Assembly: GCA_046482855.1 (NCBI GenBank) | Contig: JAWOEH010000185.1 | Coordinates: 1-37,798, forward strand | Direction: 5' to 3' | From: CAYVSF01 sp046482855 | Lineage (GTDB): Bacteria; Bacteroidota; Bacteroidia; Bacteroidales; UBA12077 | Length of the DNA: 37,798 nucleotides | Part shown: positions 25,198 through 33,185 of the stretch, piece by piece | Layout of the letters: the number at the start of each line of letters is the position of its first letter | Position numbering within the stretch: the first letter of the stretch is position 1 | The notes under the pieces: generated by a model | The model's database searches: none | Seen by the model: only the letters and a program-made list of their open reading frames with translations | Told to the model about the DNA's origin: nothing | Position numbers and translations under genes: made by a program

Positions 25198-25634
25198 AGT
25201 TCAGTACAAAAACACGCTATGGGATAAGAGCTGTTCTGGAGATTGCATTGCATGCAAAGACAAAAGGGATCTACCAGAAAGAGATAGCTACAAACCAAGA
25301 ACTTAGCTACAAATATTTGGATCACATCATCAATGCTCTTAAAGTTGCGGGCATCGTAACCAAAGCCGGGGGCAGCAAAAGTGGTTATATTCTTACACGC
25401 GATCCCTCTGAAATTACTGTATATGATGTGCATCGTGCTTTTGAACCCGGCATATGCGTAGTGGATTGTTTAGCAGTAAATTTCAATTGCAATCGGGAAG
25501 ATATCTGTGTTTTAAAAGACTTTTGGGGTAATTTAAATACACAAGTTATCGATTATTTTAAATCTACTTCCATTAAAGATTTGATGGATCAACAATTGGA
25601 ACTCACCAAGAAAAAGGCTGCGAATAAAGAGTAA
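25194..25634 (+). CDS. Rrf2-family transcriptional regulator with four cysteines
   Basis: The 146-residue protein begins KFSTKTRYGIRAVLEIAL, the canonical Rrf2 N-terminus, so the TTG at 25194 is the right start although unusual. A winged helix (about 1-70, with GGSKSGYILTR as wing) is followed by C88, C92, C99 and C105 (ICVVDCLAVNFNCNREDIC). Iron-sulfur Rrf2 proteins such as IscR and NsrR use three cysteines in this region, so a cluster is possible here, with one extra cysteine. It may sense iron-sulfur status, NO or redox and control the YceI/barrel genes upstream or the flavodiiron gene on the other strand. The four-base overlap with the YceI gene suggests translational coupling. Confidence 0.92.
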   Translation: MKFSTKTRYGIRAVLEIALHAKTKGIYQKEIATNQELSYKYLDHIINALKVAGIVTKAGGSKSGYILTRDPSEITVYDVHRAFEPGICVVDCLAVNFNCNREDICVLKDFWGNLNTQVIDYFKSTSIKDLMDQQLELTKKKAANKE

Positions 25635-25962
25635 GCTGTTGAATGCTTACCCGCTTCTCCATCCGTTTAAATCCACCCCACCCTTTTCTCCTTTCTGGCG
25701 CCACAATAGCGCTTTATAACAGCCCGCTATTTTGGAAGGAAATTCCTGATATCTATATGTTTTATTACCATTCAAAGATATTTAGCGTCCTAATCCACAT
25801 TCCATTACAATTGGTTCGCCGGGTATTTCATGCTTTAAGGTAAAACTCTACGGGAGACGATTAGATACCCCGTTTAATAAAATTTAGCCTGACAGGATAA
25901 TTTCCCTTCTAACTTCACTTCTATGTTTCCCTAAAAGCGGCTCATTTGCATTACATCGGAGG
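25635..25962. other. Gene-free stretch after the Rrf2 gene
   Basis: I see no convincing gene in these 328 bases. A 66-codon open frame at 25643-25843 has no recognisable domain, and I do not call it. The stretch contains a short string at 25845-25871 that joins two sequences typical of 16S rRNA (described in the findings) and a CCTGACAGG palindrome at 25889-25897. It is followed by the terminator of the convergent flavodiiron gene. Confidence 0.6.
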
Positions 25963-26000
25963 TAAAAAAAATGGCTGCCCGAGATAAAGGCAGCCATTTA
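25963..26000 (-). terminator. Intrinsic terminator of the flavodiiron gene
   Basis: On the minus strand AAATGGCTGCC (25999-25989) pairs with GGCAGCCATTT (25979-25969) across a nine-base loop, with T-rich bases right after the stem (25970-25964). It sits 29 bases after the flavodiiron stop codon. Confidence 0.9.
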
Positions 26001-26028
26001 CAACTATTTGGTGTTAGTTACGAGTATG

Positions 26029-27222
26029 CTATTTTAACTTTTGAGCCATAGCTTTGGCAAGTTCTTTGCATTTAGCAAAAGTTTCATCCCCAGGAACTCC
26101 TTTAATATCCAGAGGTTCAGCCACTAAATCGAGCCCAGAATTCTCTGCAAAGTTAATCAATTTTTTCACACCTCCACCATTCCAGCTATAAGATCCGAAC
26201 ACACCCCAAACATGTTCTTTAACACCTATATGTGCAAGTGTATTTGTTAAGTGCTCCATTGTTGGCAACATAGCTGAATTGTATGCACTACTTCCCAGAA
26301 TCACCCCTTTATAGCGCCATATTTCATTTATCAGGTCGGAAAGATGGGTTTTAGAGGCATCGTATACGCGTATCTTTTTAATGCCTTCCTCACTTAATGA
26401 TCGGGCAATGGCATCGGCCATCATTTCCGTATTTCCATACATCGATCCGAATATAATAACCACGCCGTCTTCCGTCTGGTATCTGCTCCACTTATCATAC
26501 AGAGATAAAACCTTTTGCACATTGCTTCGCCATATGGGTCCATGTGTAGCACACACATAATTCACCTCTACCCCATCGAGTTTTTTAAACGCCTTTTGTA
26601 CCATATTGCTGTATTTGCCAACAATATTTGAAAAATACCGACGCATATCCTCTTCGTAATACTCCTCAAATGCTATTTCGTCATCAAAAACACCACCGTC
26701 CAGGGTGCCAAAGCTTCCAAAGGCATCGCCAGAGAACAGCATCTTGTTGTTCATCTCATAGGTCATCATTGTTTCCGGCCAGTGCACCCAGGGTGTCATC
26801 ACAAATTTCAGTTGGTGTTTGCCCAAATCAAGGGTATCCCCGTCTTTAATTTCCAGCAAATTATCGGTATAGCCAAAGTACGCATCAACAATTTTAAAGG
26901 TTTTCAGGTTCCCTACCAGCTGTATACCAGGATAACGATTGACTACTGCCTGAATGGCTCCGGAATGATCAGGCTCCATGTGATTGATGATCAAATAATC
27001 GATCTTTCCTTCCTTCCCGATAACACGCTCTATTTTATCTAAAAACTCCTGAACACCTCCATGTTCAACGGTATCGATTAAAGCGGTTTTTTCGTCCTTA
27101 ATAAGATACGAATTATAAGAAACACCATTTGGGAGAGGCCACATATTTTCAAAAAGATGTGTGCGACGATCGTTAACTCCCAAATAAAAGACATCTTCAG
27201 TTATGTTAACAGCTTTATACAT
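26029..27222 (-). CDS. Flavodiiron protein (A-type flavoprotein, FprA family)
   Basis: The 397-residue protein has an N-terminal beta-lactamase-fold diiron domain (about 1-245) and a C-terminal flavodoxin domain (about 250-397). The diiron ligands are visible: H81, E83, D85 (NHMEPDHSGA), H147 (WVHWPE), D166 (FSGDAFGSFG) and H227 (CATHGPIW). The FMN loop is FGSMYGNTEMMADAIA. Such proteins reduce O2 to water and/or NO to N2O in the cytoplasm with electrons from rubredoxin or a similar donor. No rubredoxin domain is fused. The ATG start at 27222 fits the family beginning (YKAVNITEDVFYLGVND); an upstream in-frame extension does not. It supports an anaerobic or microaerobic lifestyle. Confidence 0.96.
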   Translation of the reverse strand: MYKAVNITEDVFYLGVNDRRTHLFENMWPLPNGVSYNSYLIKDEKTALIDTVEHGGVQEFLDKIERVIGKEGKIDYLIINHMEPDHSGAIQAVVNRYPGIQLVGNLKTFKIVDAYFGYTDNLLEIKDGDTLDLGKHQLKFVMTPWVHWPETMMTYEMNNKMLFSGDAFGSFGTLDGGVFDDEIAFEEYYEEDMRRYFSNIVGKYSNMVQKAFKKLDGVEVNYVCATHGPIWRSNVQKVLSLYDKWSRYQTEDGVVIIFGSMYGNTEMMADAIARSLSEEGIKKIRVYDASKTHLSDLINEIWRYKGVILGSSAYNSAMLPTMEHLTNTLAHIGVKEHVWGVFGSYSWNGGGVKKLINFAENSGLDLVAEPLDIKGVPGDETFAKCKELAKAMAQKLK

Positions 27223-27256
27223 ACAATCTCTTTTTTTTCGGTTCAATTTTGGATTA

Positions 27257-27284
27257 CAAAAGTAGCTATTTTTGAGCAAACAAA
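27257..27284 (-). promoter_or_regulatory. Predicted promoter of the flavodiiron gene
   Basis: On the minus strand TACTTTTG (27264-27257) matches TAnnTTTG exactly, and TTTG (27284-27281) lies 16 bases upstream, slightly closer than the usual 17 to 23. It is 34 bases before the ATG at 27222. Confidence 0.5.
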
Positions 27285-27302
27285 GCAGTTTGAAGTAGTA
27301 AA

Positions 27303-28106
27303 TTACTTCATTATTTCAGCCTCCATGGGGTATTTTAATCCTTTGGCATCCACAAAAAGTGCCTTTACATTTCCCACCAAAATTTTCGCCTCCACCATAA
27401 TAGGGATACGATTTCTATCATCGGTTACCCATACGGTAAGATCTTCTCCCCCCTTAAAAATAGTACCTTTCACTAAAAGAGAAGAGAATTTAATGGTTCG
27501 AAACGATCGGCCATCACGGGTTTTCAATACCTCCCGCCCCAGATATCTGAGGTAGAGTTTTTCTACTACCCCGTCAATAATCATGCTAATGGGAATGGTG
27601 TCGTTAATCCGGCAGCGTTCGAAAGAGATATTTCGGGTACGATAAACACCTGATATCACGTCGTATACATCATTCAGCATCGGAATTGTATCAATAGAAG
27701 CCTTTTTATCAGAATTTTCCGTTTTAGCCACCAACTCTTTATCGCTATAGTTATAATCAACCCAATTATTAACTTTATAGCCGCCTTCAGAAGTTTTGCG
27801 TGTAAAAAATAAAGGTTGCGAAGAGGAGTGAGGAACGATAGAAATAAAAGTGTCGCGAACCTTAAAAAACCAATCGTAGCTAGGATAACTACGACCGATG
27901 CTTTCGAACTTAAGGGCTTTTTCTCCTTTAAAAGTCGTGTCGCTCACATAAAAATCTACGGTTCCGGCGTTTAACCATAGCACTCCCCAATTATATACAG
28001 CCCGATATTGGATATGCTCACCTGCCTGATAGGATCTATGCGGTTGTTGGCCCGAGCTTTCAAGGGCTAAAAAAAAAAGCAAACTAATCAATAACGCTTG
28101 TCGCAT
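27303..28106 (-). CDS. DUF3108-domain secreted protein
   Basis: The 267-residue protein has a signal peptide (1-20, ending SSGQ) and a DUF3108 beta-rich domain: GEHIQYRAVYNWGVLWLNAGTV, the FESIGRSYPSYDWFFKVRD segment, and WVTDDRNRIPIMVEAKILVG near the C-terminus. These proteins are periplasmic or outer-membrane associated and of unknown function. The start ATG shares an A with the stop of the gene before it (TAATG arrangement), so the two are co-translated. Its end lies just before the flavodiiron gene promoter. Confidence 0.88.
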   Translation of the reverse strand: MRQALLISLLFFLALESSGQQPHRSYQAGEHIQYRAVYNWGVLWLNAGTVDFYVSDTTFKGEKALKFESIGRSYPSYDWFFKVRDTFISIVPHSSSQPLFFTRKTSEGGYKVNNWVDYNYSDKELVAKTENSDKKASIDTIPMLNDVYDVISGVYRTRNISFERCRINDTIPISMIIDGVVEKLYLRYLGREVLKTRDGRSFRTIKFSSLLVKGTIFKGGEDLTVWVTDDRNRIPIMVEAKILVGNVKALFVDAKGLKYPMEAEIMK

Positions 28107-28807
28107 TACCAGGGATGTTGACGAAATGGATTGTCAATTCCAAAGGGATCCTGCACCATCATTGGATTTAATGCATTCATTGGATAGTAGTAAGGATTAT
28201 TTCCATTATTAAATCCCATGGAAAAACCCAGCTGAACTTTCTCACTTATTTTATAGTTGACACCTAAGGAAACGGAGGTAAATGCATTACTGTTAGCATA
28301 CATGCCTTGTCTATTATACACCATCGCATTGGGGAATTCAGAGTAAAGTGCATTCCCATGCAAACTAACACGATTGGTAAGAGCATAATTCCCTTGTCCT
28401 GCAAAACCAAACATATTGGTGTTATTCATGCCCCCATAGCCCGGAAATATTCCGTTACTATTGAGCATGCTATTTTTTTGAATAAACCCCTGAAAGTCGA
28501 TACGGAGTTTTGGAGATGCCCAATAGGTAACTTCAGGAGCGAGATAGGAACTGCTCATAGAAGCACCGCCCCCGGAGGTAACACCGGTTCCAATGCTCAT
28601 GCCAAATTGAAAGCGCTCATTTACCGGCACTTCATTGCTTCTTTGCACCTCTTCCTCCCCACTCTTTGTCTCTTTCTCGTCATCAGCTGTATGCATTACC
28701 GGTCGATAAAAACGCGGATAAGCAATAGAACGGAGTTGTTGTGCCTGTGAAGCCTGCATAAACAGAAGGCTTAAACCTAAGAAAAACACAATTCTTAATG
28801 CTTTCAT
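28106..28807 (-). CDS. Secreted barrel-like protein paired with the DUF3108 gene
   Basis: The 233-residue protein has a signal peptide (1-22, ending ASQAQ), a charged, unstructured spacer (about 35-60, HTADDEKETKSGEEEVQRSN) and a region of alternating strands rich in Gly, Asn, Met and Tyr (FQFGMSIGTGVTSGGGASM, SPKLRIDFQGFIQ, VSLGVNYKISEKVQLGFSMG). It ends FRQHPW rather than in a canonical barrel strand. It may be a small outer-membrane barrel or a surface protein. The TAATG overlap with the DUF3108 gene shows a two-gene unit. I do not recognise a family. Confidence 0.75.
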   Translation of the reverse strand: MKALRIVFFLGLSLLFMQASQAQQLRSIAYPRFYRPVMHTADDEKETKSGEEEVQRSNEVPVNERFQFGMSIGTGVTSGGGASMSSSYLAPEVTYWASPKLRIDFQGFIQKNSMLNSNGIFPGYGGMNNTNMFGFAGQGNYALTNRVSLHGNALYSEFPNAMVYNRQGMYANSNAFTSVSLGVNYKISEKVQLGFSMGFNNGNNPYYYPMNALNPMMVQDPFGIDNPFRQHPW

Positions 28808-28897
28808 ATCTCAGTTATCTTTTCTTCATATTGGTGTACAAGTAACGGTAAATATCGCAATTTTGTTTTACATAATTACACTTTGCTCACAAAAATG

Positions 28898-31129
28898 CTA
28901 GCCTTCTTCTCCATCGATACGCACAACCTTTAGTACTCCCTTGTTTTTTTTAAGCTTGCTTATAATGGCATCCAAATGCTTTGTACTCTCAACGTAAAGC
29001 TTTATATAACCATCAAACACTCCATCGTGAGTATCAATGGAGATGGATCGCATATGCACTTTCAAATCATTACTTATTACATTGGATATTTTATTCAACA
29101 TGCCCAATTCATCAATTCCCGAGACTTTTATAGTGGTTTGGAATGAGGCTACCTTCTTGGATTTTCGCCATTTAACCTTCAGTACCCGATAATTGTAGCG
29201 GGTGAGCAACTCGTGCGCATTGGGGCAATCGGTTCTATGTATCTTAATTCCATCACTAACAGTTACGAAACCAAAGATATCATCACCATATATTGGGTTG
29301 CAACATTTTGCAAATTTATAATCCAAATTTTCAATTTTCTCATCAATAATGAGGTAATCCTCTTTCTCCTTTGCATGTTGTTCTTTTTTCTCCTTAAGCT
29401 CTTCTTGCAGAGTAGGCCTGGCTATAAACAAAGGCGATTGTTCGTTGGTAATCAATTCTTTTAATTCGGAAAGATCAATCTTCGCGGTGGCAATTTTTTG
29501 AAAAAAATCAATGGGTCCTTCTTCCTTTAAATAAGCAACAAGTTTGTTTACTAATTCATCGGAATAAGGCACTTTCCAATTTTTCAGGCGTCGTTTAAAT
29601 CGTTCTTTTCCTTCCTCTGCTTCTTTGTTTCCTACTTCACGCAGTGCCTGTTTTATCTTCCCACGTGCCTTTGATGTTACCACAAAATTCAGCCAGTCGC
29701 GCTTGGGTTTTTGGTTTTTTGAAGTGATAATTTCAATATGATCGCCGTTATTTATAGCTTGACGTATGGAGACGTTTTTCTCATTAACCATAGCCCCAAT
29801 ACAACGGTCGCCCACATCGGTATGAATTTCATAGGCAAAATCCAATACGGTAGCGCCTTTAGGCAGTTTTCGTAACTCTCCTGTTGGAGTAAACGCAAAT
29901 ACCTCACTTGTGTAAAGATTCAATTTAAACGAGTCGAGCAAATCTAGTGCATCCCCTCTATCGGCCTCTAATAACCTACGCATCTTGTTCATCCAGGAGT
30001 CCACGCCCGCATCGGATTTAATGCCTTTATAACGCCAGTGAGCAGCATATCCTCTTTCCGCTACATCATCCATGCGGCGGGTACGTATTTGCACCTCTAC
30101 CCATTTTTGCTCGGGGCCAACAACAGTAATGTGCAAGGACTCGTATCCATTGGATTTTGGAATTGAAATCCAGTCGCGTAAGCGCTGCGGGTTGGGCTGA
30201 TACAAATCGGTAACTACGGAATAAGCTCTCCAGCAGTCGCTTTTTTCACGTGTTGGGTTGCTATCCAATATAATCCGAATAGCAAATAAATCGTACACCT
30301 GTTCAAAGGGAATTTGCTGCTTCTCCATTTTTTGCCAAATGGAGTAGACTGATTTTGGGCGGCCTTTAATTTCATAATGAAATCCTTCCTGGGTTAACGC
30401 TTTTTCCAACGGTTCCACAAATTTCTTAATGTACTTTTCGCGTTTTGTGGTCGATTCCTGTAATTTTTTTATAATGTGTCGATAAATATCAGGCTTGAGG
30501 TATTTTAGCGATAGATTTTCCAACTCGCTTTTTATTTGATAGAGTCCCAATCGGTGTGCCAGCGGAGCATATATGGCCAGGGATTCCATGGCCTTTTTTA
30601 GCTGGTAATTCTTGGGCATGTAATTCAACTCCCGCATATGCTCAAGCAAACGTGCCAGTGTTACCAAAATCACCCGCACATCTTCGGCCATGGTAACCAC
30701 AAGTTTTTGATACTTCTCCTTCTCCTCGTCGTGTGTTTGTGGCTTTATGTCGTCAACTTTCAACAATCCCTGTAGAATAGTAGCCACCTTCTTATCAAAC
30801 TCTTTCTGCACATATTCAAGGGTAATAATTTGCTCTTTTACAAGATCAAATAAAAGAACGGAAAGCACAGACCGCGTTCCCATACCCATTTGCTGCACCA
30901 TTGTAATGGAAATATCAAGTATATGGAGAACATAGGGTTGCCCTCCGGGTTGGCGACGATGTGAGAAATGAGATAAAACTAAATTCAGAGCTTTGCGAAA
31001 CAGTTGTGCATATTTGCGTTTAAAAAAAGGGCGTGTTGCCTGCAACAATCTTCTGTAGCTACGTACATAAAGCTTGTATTCTTTATCTGTAAGCCTGCCA
31101 ACAGATCGTTTGGTCAATTGAATTTTCAT
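28898..31129 (-). CDS. RelA/SpoT-homologue (p)ppGpp synthetase with degenerate hydrolase domain
   Basis: The 743-residue protein has the long-RSH order: HD-type hydrolase region (about 30-200), synthetase (about 245-370), TGS (about 400-465), a cysteine-containing KCCNPIYGDDIFGFVT segment (zinc-finger-like) and a C-terminal ACT domain. The hydrolase site looks dead: where bifunctional enzymes have HD-x-x-E-D it reads F94-D95-L-V-K98-E99, and L-A-D-R-L-H-N-M-R reads L-A-R-L-L-E-H-M-R. The synthetase looks intact (D280 in YDLFAIRI, E345 in VEVQIRT, PKSNGYESLH). The loop motif is RLRD (316-319), like the RxKD of bifunctional enzymes rather than the ExDD of RelA. It is last in a run with a nitrilase 12 bases upstream. 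Confidence 0.92.
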   Translation of the reverse strand: MKIQLTKRSVGRLTDKEYKLYVRSYRRLLQATRPFFKRKYAQLFRKALNLVLSHFSHRRQPGGQPYVLHILDISITMVQQMGMGTRSVLSVLLFDLVKEQIITLEYVQKEFDKKVATILQGLLKVDDIKPQTHDEEKEKYQKLVVTMAEDVRVILVTLARLLEHMRELNYMPKNYQLKKAMESLAIYAPLAHRLGLYQIKSELENLSLKYLKPDIYRHIIKKLQESTTKREKYIKKFVEPLEKALTQEGFHYEIKGRPKSVYSIWQKMEKQQIPFEQVYDLFAIRIILDSNPTREKSDCWRAYSVVTDLYQPNPQRLRDWISIPKSNGYESLHITVVGPEQKWVEVQIRTRRMDDVAERGYAAHWRYKGIKSDAGVDSWMNKMRRLLEADRGDALDLLDSFKLNLYTSEVFAFTPTGELRKLPKGATVLDFAYEIHTDVGDRCIGAMVNEKNVSIRQAINNGDHIEIITSKNQKPKRDWLNFVVTSKARGKIKQALREVGNKEAEEGKERFKRRLKNWKVPYSDELVNKLVAYLKEEGPIDFFQKIATAKIDLSELKELITNEQSPLFIARPTLQEELKEKKEQHAKEKEDYLIIDEKIENLDYKFAKCCNPIYGDDIFGFVTVSDGIKIHRTDCPNAHELLTRYNYRVLKVKWRKSKKVASFQTTIKVSGIDELGMLNKISNVISNDLKVHMRSISIDTHDGVFDGYIKLYVESTKHLDAIISKLKKNKGVLKVVRIDGEEG

Positions 31130-31141
31130 ACTTAAAAACAG

Positions 31142-31921
31142 TTACATGTCGATGTGAAATGTATCGGCATCGAGATGGGCGGGAAACTTGGCACGAAAAC
31201 TATCCAATTCCTCTTTGTCAAGCATAATGTGCACAATCTCCTCTTTGCCGGGCTGTGCCTGAGCCAGAATTTCTCCTTTGGGCGAGATGCACCGGGAGTC
31301 GCCCGAGTAGGTGAGATCATTGCCATCTGTCCCAACACGATTAACACCTAAACAATAGGCTTGATTTTCCAGTGCGCGTGCTTCCAACAGCGTTTTCCAC
31401 ACGCCGCTTCGACTTTCCGGCCAATTTGCCACATAAAGCAGCAAATCATAATCGTTTCGGTTACGGCTCCAAACAGGGAAACGCAAATCGTAGCAAATTA
31501 GCGGACAAATGCGCCAACCACGCCAATGTGTGATTAACCTGTCTGTCCCCGCAGCGTAATGCTCATGCTCATTACCCATACGGAATAAATGTCGCTTATC
31601 GTAATAATCAAAACTCCCATCAGGTTTAACTAAATAGAGGCGATTATAATATACCGATTGCACCTTTATCATCAAACTACCTACTATTAGAGCATTCTTT
31701 TCAACTGCCCACACTTGCATCTGGGCTAGACTCTCACCGGGATGCGGCTCAGCCAATTCTTCGGGGTTCATGCTAAAGCCGGTGGTAAACATCTCGGGAA
31801 AAACCAAAACATCCGTATTTTTCACTGTAGTTAGCAAATGCTCATAATATAAGCGGTTTTTTTCCGGATCTTGCCAAATAATAGACGATTGTAAAAAATG
31901 TACGCTCAGTTTATTGTTCAT
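31142..31921 (-). CDS. Nitrilase-superfamily amidohydrolase, omega-amidase-like
   Basis: The 259-residue enzyme has the nitrilase catalytic triad: E43 (FPEMFTTGF), K109 (YYDKRHLF) and C143 (LICYDLRFP). The FTTGFSMN and DLRFPVWSRN segments match the YafV/omega-amidase branch, which hydrolyses alpha-ketoglutaramate and similar omega-amides. The start is the ATG at 31921, overlapping the previous gene by 11 bases; the frame also runs to 31945, but that would overlap by 35 bases and precede the usual N-terminal strand. No signal peptide, so cytoplasmic. It ends 12 bases before the RSH gene. Branch assignment is by motif and could be checked by phylogeny. Confidence 0.92.
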   Translation of the reverse strand: MNNKLSVHFLQSSIIWQDPEKNRLYYEHLLTTVKNTDVLVFPEMFTTGFSMNPEELAEPHPGESLAQMQVWAVEKNALIVGSLMIKVQSVYYNRLYLVKPDGSFDYYDKRHLFRMGNEHEHYAAGTDRLITHWRGWRICPLICYDLRFPVWSRNRNDYDLLLYVANWPESRSGVWKTLLEARALENQAYCLGVNRVGTDGNDLTYSGDSRCISPKGEILAQAQPGKEEIVHIMLDKEELDSFRAKFPAHLDADTFHIDM

Positions 31922-33062
31922 AACTTCGATTATTAACATACTCATTTAGAATATTATCCATTATCGGATAATAATAGTCCCACATAAACTGCTTAGCATT
32001 GCCGCTGAAGAATTTATGTAAATATGCAGAACCTGCAAGTCGGGCTGTCCCCATCGGCAGATGCATTTCAGCAAAATCGCCGGCAAAATAGTAGAACAAA
32101 TAGTTATCGGATTGATGAATAATGGCCGGAAAGGTGGTTGGAACCTGCATTGGGCTAAGAATAGAATCCCTATGGGAGGGCTGCAACTGAAAATTGGCAA
32201 GGACTTTATGTGTGGTGTCGGTAACTTGCGAAATATCAAACCATCTTTCAAATGGAAGTTTGACAGGTACCTTATACTTAGCGGCCTGTTGGGAATCTGT
32301 AATCAACATAGGCTGTCCCTCACCTTCAGGATAATCAAGCACAAGAATCTTCCCATATTTATGCACTAACACTACTCCGGAGCCTGAAAAGGGCCACTCG
32401 CCCCCATTTTGACTTTTGTAGCGACTAACAATCCATCCTGGTAAGGTAGTCTTCCGCAAAGTATCAAGATGTGCAAAATATTTCCCGGTCCAACCTGACC
32501 ACTGCAAACCAAGAAGTTGTTCAACCTTGGATCTTACTAAATTCGGGGTGGGTCCATTGTAGAGGTTATATTCAGCTAAAATTAGTTTCCTTTGTTCCTT
32601 AAACGCTTTAAGTAGCAGATAGTCGTTATTATTCAATCCGCCATATACTTTTCCTGACCCTTTTGCCTGTACATTGTTTTGCTGGTACCAATGGTTATAG
32701 TACACCCCGTAAGTATCGGTAAAGTAACACATATCGTAGGCATTAGCCGTTGCTTCGAGCGCATCGATTCCTAAGGTGCGAATTTCAAAATGCTTGTCAT
32801 CCTTATTTAAAGGCACAAAACCGTAATAATCTTCATCGGGTCGATAAAGAGTCCCGTTCTCTTTCACTATCTTATTATGGTGAAGTACCCAAAAGAAGGG
32901 TTTATGTTCGAAGTAGTCGTTGGTTGGGACGGTTTTATCCAGGACATAAACAGATAGAGGTTGCTCGTTTTTTTGCCACCATATAAGATAGGCAACCATT
33001 AGCAATGCTGCGGCCACCATAATGGGCATAAAAATATAGGTAATAACTTTTTTTAGCTGCAT
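31911..33062 (-). CDS. Membrane-anchored protein of unknown function
   Basis: The 383-residue protein has one N-terminal membrane helix (about 8-28) and a large extracytoplasmic part. That part is rich in Tyr, Trp and Gly and has ordered motifs: FFWVLHHNKIV, GFVPLNKDDKHFEIRTLG, AYDMCYFTDTYGVYYNHWY, LLGLQWSGWTGKYFAHLD and GEWPFSGSGVVLVHKYGKI. These suggest a globular domain about 330 residues long, perhaps glycoside-active or carbohydrate-binding, but no active-site pattern is recognised. It overlaps the nitrilase gene by 11 bases, so it is likely co-expressed with it and with the RSH gene. I do not know the family. Confidence 0.72.
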   Translation of the reverse strand: MQLKKVITYIFMPIMVAAALLMVAYLIWWQKNEQPLSVYVLDKTVPTNDYFEHKPFFWVLHHNKIVKENGTLYRPDEDYYGFVPLNKDDKHFEIRTLGIDALEATANAYDMCYFTDTYGVYYNHWYQQNNVQAKGSGKVYGGLNNNDYLLLKAFKEQRKLILAEYNLYNGPTPNLVRSKVEQLLGLQWSGWTGKYFAHLDTLRKTTLPGWIVSRYKSQNGGEWPFSGSGVVLVHKYGKILVLDYPEGEGQPMLITDSQQAAKYKVPVKLPFERWFDISQVTDTTHKVLANFQLQPSHRDSILSPMQVPTTFPAIIHQSDNYLFYYFAGDFAEMHLPMGTARLAGSAYLHKFFSGNAKQFMWDYYYPIMDNILNEYVNNRSYEQ

Positions 33063-33185
33063 GGGTCTGCTTGTATGGTTTTACAATGCCTGATGCTTTG
33101 CTTTGCCTATAGCGGTGTGCAAAAACAAAGGCATGAACGTGATTTTGAATACAAAGCTAATTTTTTTTGCATAACAAAAACAGTG

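Noticed and set aside
25643..25843. 66-codon frame just after the Rrf2 gene
   Set aside because: No recognisable domain and no supporting signal. It may be chance, so it is described only as part of the gene-free stretch.
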